NCBI GenBank assembly: GCA_947297555.1
Contig: CAMYTM010000007.1
Coordinates: 1-10,814 of the forward strand
Origin: an uncultured Mycoplasmatota bacterium
Lineage (GTDB): Bacteria; Bacillota_I; Bacilli_A; RF39; UBA660
Direction of reading: 5' to 3'
DNA: 10,814 nt
The translations under genes were made by a program, and so were the position numbers. Under the pieces are notes generated by a model. The model did not search any database. It was not told where the DNA came from and was given only the letters and a program-made list of their open reading frames with translations. Shown one piece after another: positions 5,328 through 10,814 of this stretch. The first letter of the stretch is position 1, and each line of letters starts with the position of its first letter.

Positions 5328-7098
5328 ATAATTCTTCTATTTCAACTACTTCTGGTTCTTCATGAATTTCATTGTAGTCCCCTATCACAAAAGTATTTTC
5401 TTCTGAACCATTTTCACCATCTTCTTCTTTAATTTCTACTGGTGAAATTTCAATATTATCAATTACAGGCAATTCATCCATAACTGTATTAGAAGTTATT
5501 TCATCTAACACATCAGCAATAGATTCTTCTTTTGGTGAAATGGAATCAACAACTGATTTTTCTTTAAAAGAAGCACCCATATCCATTGTACCTAAAGAAA
5601 TCTCAATTTCATCGTAAATCTCACTAGGAGTTTGTCCATATTTTTGACGATGTTTAATATTCTTAACTGCAGCATCTAAATCCTTTAATTTTTGTTTATC
5701 ATTTTCTATTGCCAAAACATCTTTGGCTTTACTTACATTCTCAAGCAAGAATTCCATCTCACGAATTTCTTGTTTATGTGCACTAATTTCACTCTCATAT
5801 TGTCGAATAGATTCAGTTTCTAATAAATAAGCCTTATTTACTAACACCTTTTGATCCATTTTATAATGTTCAATAATATTAAGAACATCTTCTAATTCTT
5901 TTTGTTTTCGATCATATGCAGCAGATAAAATTGCACGCCTTTTTGGTGTTTTATCGTCATTTTCTGTTTCAATAATAACTTTATATTCCGCAAGTTCATC
6001 TTGTAATTGACTATAAACTTCCATCGTATTTTGTAAATGCATAGTTAATTCTTTAAATTGAACATTATCAATATTCGTAATCTCTTCTTTTGCATTCTTG
6101 ATTTTATTTTCTAATAAATTAATTTCAGAATTCAAATACTTAATTCTTTCATCGATTACTTCAGTATCTCCGCTAGAATAATTTTTAGTATCAATTAAAG
6201 ATGCAAACTCATCTCTAGCATTCGTCGCTGCTTCCTCTTCTTCTTGTAACATTGCTGTTAATTCATTACTACTTGGAATATCCATATAAGGTTTAGAACG
6301 TACAATCGTAACCAACTCTTGAATCTTGGATAAAGCATTTGCTCGATCATCTCTCATAATAAATTCTTTTGCTTCACTTGCAATCATAGCAGGATCTGTA
6401 ATAATTTCTAATCTACGAGTTTCTAAAGTAGAAATTCTCCTTTGCAACTCTTGCATACGTTTATCATCTTGCTCTTTTAATTCTTCATCTACATAAGAGG
6501 TTTGACTACCCAAATTGTTTTTTGTTTCAGCAAGTCTTGACTTTTCGTCCTCCAATTTTTGATTCATTTCTTCCATCGCCTGATTTAAATAATTCAAATT
6601 ATCTAAAGCATCACGATCTTTTTTCTCTAATTCCTCTAAATGAACATTAAGATTTTTAGCCTTCTCTTCTTCTTCTTTTAAAACGGTTTCATAATATTCT
6701 TTCGTAGAGAGTTCAATTATACTTACTAGGCGATTATGAATGGTATCCATATATTCATTACTTAAATGAATTTCATCTTTTATTTTTACAATTTTATTAT
6801 GTAAATTGGCTTCATCCTCTAGAACAGAATCAATTTCTTTTTGTAATTTTTTTATTGCTTTTTCTTGCTTTTTTATTTTGGCCTCTAAACTAACTTTAAT
6901 GTTTTCATCTACTTGTTTTTCACTAATTTTAAAGTACTTTCCGCCTTCTTTTGATTCACGCAAAACAACAAGTTCATCTTTCAACTCGCTAATCTCTAAT
7001 TCAATTTCTTTTAATTCTGCTCTTGCAGTATCTACATTTGTTGTTGATTCTGTCATTTCAAACAAAATGCCAATCTTCTTTAGTATCCCAGTTTGCAT
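5326..7098 (-). CDS. Large cysteine-free coiled-coil protein of unknown function
   Basis: A 590-residue protein that I cannot place in a named family. It has no signal peptide, no transmembrane segment and no cysteine, so it is probably cytoplasmic. Long heptad-like helices run over about 20-230, 315-380 and 395-490, broken by short linkers with ITDPAMI (about 233-239), YMDIPSSNELT (about 271-281) and NYSSGDTE. From about 510 to the end the protein is acidic and low in complexity, rich in Glu, Ile, Val and Pro, and likely disordered, ending EEPEVVEIEEL. This resembles SMC-, EzrA- or septation-type scaffold proteins in shape only; there is no ATPase or membrane anchor. The ATG at 7098 is preferred because GGGAG (7108-7112) is 9 nt upstream. 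A TTG at 7104 is too close to it. Terminators on both sides make it monocistronic. Confidence 0.85.
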   Translation of the reverse strand: MQTGILKKIGILFEMTESTTNVDTARAELKEIELEISELKDELVVLRESKEGGKYFKISEKQVDENIKVSLEAKIKKQEKAIKKLQKEIDSVLEDEANLHNKIVKIKDEIHLSNEYMDTIHNRLVSIIELSTKEYYETVLKEEEEKAKNLNVHLEELEKKDRDALDNLNYLNQAMEEMNQKLEDEKSRLAETKNNLGSQTSYVDEELKEQDDKRMQELQRRISTLETRRLEIITDPAMIASEAKEFIMRDDRANALSKIQELVTIVRSKPYMDIPSSNELTAMLQEEEEAATNARDEFASLIDTKNYSSGDTEVIDERIKYLNSEINLLENKIKNAKEEITNIDNVQFKELTMHLQNTMEVYSQLQDELAEYKVIIETENDDKTPKRRAILSAAYDRKQKELEDVLNIIEHYKMDQKVLVNKAYLLETESIRQYESEISAHKQEIREMEFLLENVSKAKDVLAIENDKQKLKDLDAAVKNIKHRQKYGQTPSEIYDEIEISLGTMDMGASFKEKSVVDSISPKEESIADVLDEITSNTVMDELPVIDNIEISPVEIKEEDGENGSEENTFVIGDYNEIHEEPEVVEIEEL

Positions 7099-7119
7099 AC
7101 TCAAGCACTCCCTTTTATT

Positions 7120-7149
7120 CTTATACTATTAACAGTTTAACATATGCAA
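7120..7149 (-). promoter_or_regulatory. Putative promoter of the coiled-coil gene
   Basis: TATAAG (7120-7125) as -10 and TTGCAT (7144-7149) as -35 are separated by 18 nt. Both are imperfect, but a promoter is needed here because the preceding gene ends in a strong terminator. The -35 falls inside one arm of the palindrome at 7145-7161. Confidence 0.5.
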
Positions 7150-7161
7150 ATGCAATTTGCA
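7145..7161. repeat. 17-bp palindrome, candidate operator
   Basis: TGCAAATGCAATTTGCA is a perfect inverted repeat with 7-bp arms (TGCAAAT/ATTTGCA) around a 3-nt centre. It lies between the pyrophosphatase terminator and the coiled-coil gene and overlaps the likely -35, a normal site for a dimeric repressor. No U-tract follows it on either strand, so it is not a terminator. The regulator is unknown. Confidence 0.55.
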
Positions 7162-7202
7162 ACAAAGAAAAAGAAGAGAATTGTAAAAAATTTACGCCAA
7201 AG

Positions 7203-7230
7203 AAAAAAATCTAGATTTAAATAATCTAGA
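7203..7230 (-). terminator. Rho-independent terminator of the pyrophosphatase gene
   Basis: TCTAGATT (7223-7230) pairs with AATCTAGA (7210-7217), an 8-bp stem with a 5-nt loop, followed by seven T on the transcript strand (7203-7209). It starts 10 nt after the TAG of the pyrophosphatase gene. Confidence 0.92.
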
Positions 7231-7240
7231 CAAAATTTTT

Positions 7241-8857
7241 CTATTTTTCTAACACTTCCATAACGCCTGGAACCAATTGTTTCTTACGTGACAATAAATC
7301 TTGTACAAAAAAACCTTGATGAAACTCAACATTATCAAATACATCGCGAACTAAATTCTCACTTTTTCGATCATAAAAGACATAAGAACCATTTTTTTCA
7401 ATATCTGTAATTAAAGTAATTACAATATCAAATTTACCACTAGCAAGATCATCAATTTTATCAATAAAATTATCCATATCAGAAGCAATATCTTCATAAT
7501 CCATCGTAAATATTTGGCTAATTCCTACCATTGTTTTATCCACTCTAAATGTTTTAATATCTTCTTCAAGTAAATCTTCTGCTTTTTTCCCTTTAATAGA
7601 AAATCCTGCTTTTACCATTTCATGGCCATACGTATTTACATCTACACCAGAGAGTTTAGCAAGTTCTGTAACTACTTTTCTATCTATATCTGTCGTTGTA
7701 ACTGATTTTAAAAGAAGTGTATCTGATAAAATAGAAGATAACATAATCCCAGCAATTTCTTTAGGAATTTTTATTCCACTTTCCATATACATATGATAAA
7801 GAATGGTACAAGTACAACCTACTGGCATACTTCTAAAATTAATAGGAGTAGAAGTACCAATATTTAACAAATTATGATGGTCTACTATTTCGTCTACTAT
7901 AGCCTCTTCTATGCCATCTACACTTTGACCAAATCCATTATGATCAACTAGCATAACATGTAATTTTTCAAACTGGTTTACATCACTAATTTTTAAAAGA
8001 CCTAAACATTTTCCAGTCTTATTGATAACTGGATAATTCGTATGACCAAACTTTTCTGATAACTCTAAAAAATCAGAGCGGTATACCGTATCCTCAACAC
8101 ATACAGGATTTGAATTCATAACAATTGTAGAAATATAATTAGCAAGAATTAAATTATTAGAAGTATGATACGTATCTAAATTTGTTCTCACAATACTAAC
8201 CTTATTTTCTTTAGCCTTTAAAAGTAACTCAGTATCAACAGAATGACCTCCTGTAATAATAATAAGTTGCACTTTAGAATCAATAGCATACTCTAAAACT
8301 CTATAACGGTCTCCTACTATCATGATATTTTGAGAAGTTAAAGTTACACTTTCTAAAATAGTCTTACTTTGATAAGTTGCCGCCACAATACTACCATCAA
8401 TTTCATCTTGAAACTTCAAAAGAACTTCCCCACTAAGGACACTCACAATATTTTCTATATTGGTTTTAAGTAAATCTCTACTACCATTAATCAATTGTTT
8501 AGCAAGTTCTTTTAACGTAACTAACCCTTTTAATTTCTTAGATTCATCAACAATACAAATTCCTGTTTCTTTTTCTTCTTGCATTAATAAAAATGCATCT
8601 TTAATAGAAGCAGAAAGAGAAGTAATACAATTTTTATTGTATTTCATATTACGAACTTGCACCTTCACATCATTTAAGTATTCAGGTTCTTTTACTCCAA
8701 AATAATTTAAAACAAACTTAGATTCTTTATTCACATGTCCTAAAACTTTTGGCACAGTATTATAACCCAAGGCATTTTTTAAATAAGACAAACTAATACT
8801 TGCGCATACACTATCTGTATCTGGTTTTTGATGTCCAAAAATATACGTTTTCCCCAT
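7241..8857 (-). CDS. ppaC: Family II inorganic pyrophosphatase with CBS and DRTGG domains
   Basis: A Mn/Co-dependent cytoplasmic DHH-family enzyme hydrolysing pyrophosphate to two phosphates. The 538-residue product is longer than the simple family II enzyme (about 310) because a regulatory insert splits the DHH domain. The N-terminal GHQKPDTDS supplies His9, Asp13 and Asp15. Then come CBS1 (about 65-125), a DRTGG domain (about 130-245, with IVGDR and IITGGHSVD) and CBS2 (about 245-298). DHH resumes with LVDHN (Asp305), EIVDHHN (Asp326-His327-His328) and LSDTLLLK (Asp379). The C-terminal DHHA2 domain ends with SRKKQ (523-527), which grips pyrophosphate. Enzymes of this architecture are inhibited by AMP/ADP and activated by ATP or diadenosine polyphosphates. 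The ATG at 8857 is chosen because AAGGGA lies about 10 nt upstream; a GTG at 8866 would sit only 2 nt from that site. Confidence 0.95.
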   Translation of the reverse strand: MGKTYIFGHQKPDTDSVCASISLSYLKNALGYNTVPKVLGHVNKESKFVLNYFGVKEPEYLNDVKVQVRNMKYNKNCITSLSASIKDAFLLMQEEKETGICIVDESKKLKGLVTLKELAKQLINGSRDLLKTNIENIVSVLSGEVLLKFQDEIDGSIVAATYQSKTILESVTLTSQNIMIVGDRYRVLEYAIDSKVQLIIITGGHSVDTELLLKAKENKVSIVRTNLDTYHTSNNLILANYISTIVMNSNPVCVEDTVYRSDFLELSEKFGHTNYPVINKTGKCLGLLKISDVNQFEKLHVMLVDHNGFGQSVDGIEEAIVDEIVDHHNLLNIGTSTPINFRSMPVGCTCTILYHMYMESGIKIPKEIAGIMLSSILSDTLLLKSVTTTDIDRKVVTELAKLSGVDVNTYGHEMVKAGFSIKGKKAEDLLEEDIKTFRVDKTMVGISQIFTMDYEDIASDMDNFIDKIDDLASGKFDIVITLITDIEKNGSYVFYDRKSENLVRDVFDNVEFHQGFFVQDLLSRKKQLVPGVMEVLEK

Positions 8858-8888
8858 AAAATACACTTCCCTTTTTTAAACTTTTGTT

Positions 8889-8916
8889 AGTATACCACAA
8901 TTTGGAAAATTTACAA
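8889..8916 (-). promoter_or_regulatory. Promoter of the pyrophosphatase gene
   Basis: An extended -10, TGG-TATACT (hexamer 8889-8894), and a -35, TTGTAA (8911-8916, four of six matches), are separated by 16 nt. The -35 begins 3 nt after the uvrB stop codon. I see no terminator between the two genes, so uvrB read-through could also contribute. Confidence 0.75.
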
Positions 8917-8919
8917 GTT

Positions 8920-10814
8920 TTATTCGCTTTTCATCTCAAACAAAACATTTCTAAGTTCCATAGCACGTTCAAAATCTAAAGCCTTTGCAGCATCTTTCAT
9001 TTCCTCTTCTATCCTTAACATTAATTTTTCTTTCTCTTTTTTGCTCATCTTCACTTCTTGTTTTTTACCATCTTGCACTTCATTACTAATAACTTCTTTA
9101 ATTTCTTTTTCAATTGTTTTAGGCACAATTCCATTCGTTTTATTATAAGCCTCTTGAATCTCACGACGCCTTGCAGTTTCTTTAATCGATAAATCCATCG
9201 CTTCACTTATAATATCAGCATACATAATAACATGACCATTACTATTCCTTGCAGCACGACCTATCGTTTGAATTAAACTTCTACTACTTCTTAAGAACCC
9301 TTGTTTATCAGCGTCTAATATACAGATTAAACTTACTTCAGGAATATCAAGGCCTTCACGTAACAAATTAATCCCCACAACACAATCATATACTCCCATT
9401 CTTAACTCTTGAATAATTTTTAAACGCTCTAAAGTTTTAATCTCACTATGTAAATAAGCCACTTTAATATTCATTTCTTTTAAATAATTAGTTAATTCTT
9501 CACTCATTCGAATCGTTAATGTGGTAATCAAAACTCTTTCATTCTTTTCTTTTCGTATATGAATTTCATTAATAATATCATCAATCTGACCCATACTAGG
9601 TTTTACTTCAATGGTTGGATCAAGTAAACCTGTCGGACGAATAATTTGTTCCACATATTCACTATTCGTACGTTCAAGTTCATAATCACCAGGTGTTGCA
9701 GATACATAAATAGCCTGATTAATTTTACTTTCAAACTCTTCATACTTTAAAGGACGGTTATCCAAAGCACTTGGAAGACGAAAACCGTAATCTACAAGAG
9801 TTTGCTTACGCATTCTATCTCCATTATACATTCCTCTTACTTGTGGTAACGTTACATGTGATTCGTCCACAACTAATAAAAAGTCCTTAGGAAAAAAGTC
9901 AATCAAACAAGTAGGAGTTTCTCCTTCTCCTCTTAAAGCCAAATGTCTAGAATAATTTTCAACCCCGCTACAAAAGCCAGTTTCTTTAAGCATTTCTAAA
10001 TCGTATAGAGTTCTTTCACGAAGACGTTGTTCTTCCAAAAGTTTATTTTGACTCTTTAACTCTTCTAAACGAAATTCTAATTCTGTCTCAATTCTTTTTA
10101 TTGCTTCTTGCATTTTTTCATCACTTGTCACAAAGTGGCTTGCAGGAGATATTGTAACTGTTTTTTTGTTTTGGATAATAGCACCTGTTACAGAATCAAA
10201 ACTATAAATTCTCTCAACTTCATCAAGAGATAACTCAATTCGAATACCATTGGCATGCTCATTTACAGGAACAATATCAATAACATCTCCACGAACTCTA
10301 AACGTTCCACGGTGAAAATCCATGTCACTTCTCTCATATGTCATATCTACTAACTTGTTAATAATGGTATTACGACTAATGGTATCCCCCACTGTTAAAA
10401 TTAACATCTTATTAATATATTCTTCTTTTTCTCCAATACCATAAATACAAGAAACACTAGAAACAACAATCGTGTCCGAATTATTAATTAAAGATGATGT
10501 TGCTGCATGTCTTAACTCATCAATTTCATCATTTATGGAAGAATCTTTTTCAATATATGTGTCACTACTAGGCACATAGGCTTCTGGCTGATAATAATCA
10601 TAATAACTTACAAAATACTCTACATGATTCTCTGGGAAGATCTCCTTGAGTTCCGCATATAACTGTCCAGCAAGTGTTTTATTATGTGCCAAAACAAGGG
10701 TTGGTTTGTTCGTTCTTGCGATTACATTTGCAATTGTGAAAGTCTTACCAGTCCCTGTTGCACCCAGTAAAACCTGCTCTTTTCGGCCATTTTCAATACC
10801 ATGCACCAACTTAT
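8920..10814 (-). CDS. uvrB: UvrABC excinuclease subunit B (N-terminus beyond window)
   Basis: The DNA helicase-like damage-verification subunit of nucleotide excision repair; it is loaded by UvrA and recruits UvrC. The visible part is 630 residues; the family is about 660, so roughly the first 25-30 are missing and the TTG at 10809 is an internal Leu codon (KLVHGIENG). Residue positions here count from that Leu. Walker A GATGTGKT is at 16-23 and the beta-hairpin region, with YYQPEAYVPSSDTYIEKD, at about 72-89. The DExH box VVDESH is at 313-318. The helicase C motifs REGLDIPEVSLICILDADKQ (484-503) and QTIGRAARN (514-522) follow. The C-terminal UVR motif that contacts UvrC lies at about 595-629 (AAKALDFERAMELRN). 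No key residue looks altered. The gene ends in TAA with the next promoter directly after it. Confidence 0.97.
   Translation of the reverse strand, partial: KLVHGIENGRKEQVLLGATGTGKTFTIANVIARTNKPTLVLAHNKTLAGQLYAELKEIFPENHVEYFVSYYDYYQPEAYVPSSDTYIEKDSSINDEIDELRHAATSSLINNSDTIVVSSVSCIYGIGEKEEYINKMLILTVGDTISRNTIINKLVDMTYERSDMDFHRGTFRVRGDVIDIVPVNEHANGIRIELSLDEVERIYSFDSVTGAIIQNKKTVTISPASHFVTSDEKMQEAIKRIETELEFRLEELKSQNKLLEEQRLRERTLYDLEMLKETGFCSGVENYSRHLALRGEGETPTCLIDFFPKDFLLVVDESHVTLPQVRGMYNGDRMRKQTLVDYGFRLPSALDNRPLKYEEFESKINQAIYVSATPGDYELERTNSEYVEQIIRPTGLLDPTIEVKPSMGQIDDIINEIHIRKEKNERVLITTLTIRMSEELTNYLKEMNIKVAYLHSEIKTLERLKIIQELRMGVYDCVVGINLLREGLDIPEVSLICILDADKQGFLRSSRSLIQTIGRAARNSNGHVIMYADIISEAMDLSIKETARRREIQEAYNKTNGIVPKTIEKEIKEVISNEVQDGKKQEVKMSKKEKEKLMLRIEEEMKDAAKALDFERAMELRNVLFEMKSE

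Noticed and set aside
7099..7104. TTG start for the coiled-coil gene
   Set aside because: Only about 3 nt separate it from the GGGAG site; the ATG at 7098 has normal spacing.
6806..7214. Plus-strand open frames opposite the start of the coiled-coil gene
   Set aside because: Shadow of the minus-strand coding sequence; no supporting start signals.
8460..8705. Plus-strand open frame opposite the pyrophosphatase CBS region
   Set aside because: Shadow of a secure gene on the other strand.
10807..10809. TTG as the start of uvrB
   Set aside because: It is an internal Leu codon. The reading frame is open to the window edge and the family has about 25 more N-terminal residues.
1..10814. UGA-as-Trp (mycoplasma-type) genetic code
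   Set aside because: Trp in the secure genes is read from TGG and the frames are intact under the standard code.
1..10814. CRISPR array, insertion sequence, tRNA or rRNA gene, phage or defence system
   Set aside because: No spaced direct repeats, transposase, integrase, cloverleaf or rRNA-like sequence was seen on either strand.

Overview
The window is AT-rich throughout and all clear genes lie on the minus strand. Tight extended -10 promoters, purine-rich Shine-Dalgarno sites, a T-box leader and U-tract terminators point to a low-GC Gram-positive bacterium of the Firmicutes/Bacilli type. A rubrerythrin under a PerR-like operator suggests an anaerobe. A small-genome gut lineage (RF39-like Bacilli) would fit the style, but I cannot prove the taxon from this sequence. 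Trp is read from TGG and the intact genes end in TAA or TAG, so nothing requires a UGA-as-Trp code.

Layout in the direction of transcription (right to left). 10814-8920 is uvrB, missing only its N-terminus at the window edge. 8857-7241 is a family II inorganic pyrophosphatase with CBS and DRTGG regulatory domains; it has its own promoter and a strong terminator. 7098-5326 is a 590-residue cysteine-free coiled-coil protein of unknown function, preceded by a 17-bp palindrome over its likely -35. 5325-4619 is a scar: a plus-strand gene remnant with an internal stop and a minus-strand remnant lie head to head, both lacking normal 5' ends. 4546-4007 is rubrerythrin with a near-consensus PerR box over its promoter. 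3936-2911 and 2835-1720 are two membrane-anchored proteins of unknown function, each with a single transmembrane segment. 1687-1418 is the promoter and T-box leader (Phe specifier UUC) that controls pheS (1387-335), which overlaps pheT (342-1, running off the window) by 8 bp.

Most of the window is ordinary housekeeping: phenylalanyl-tRNA synthetase regulated by uncharged tRNA-Phe, nucleotide excision repair, pyrophosphate hydrolysis and peroxide detoxification. The parts that need a second look are the head-to-head remnants, the palindrome in front of the coiled-coil gene, and the tandem membrane proteins. I do not see a convincing undescribed defence or mobile system.
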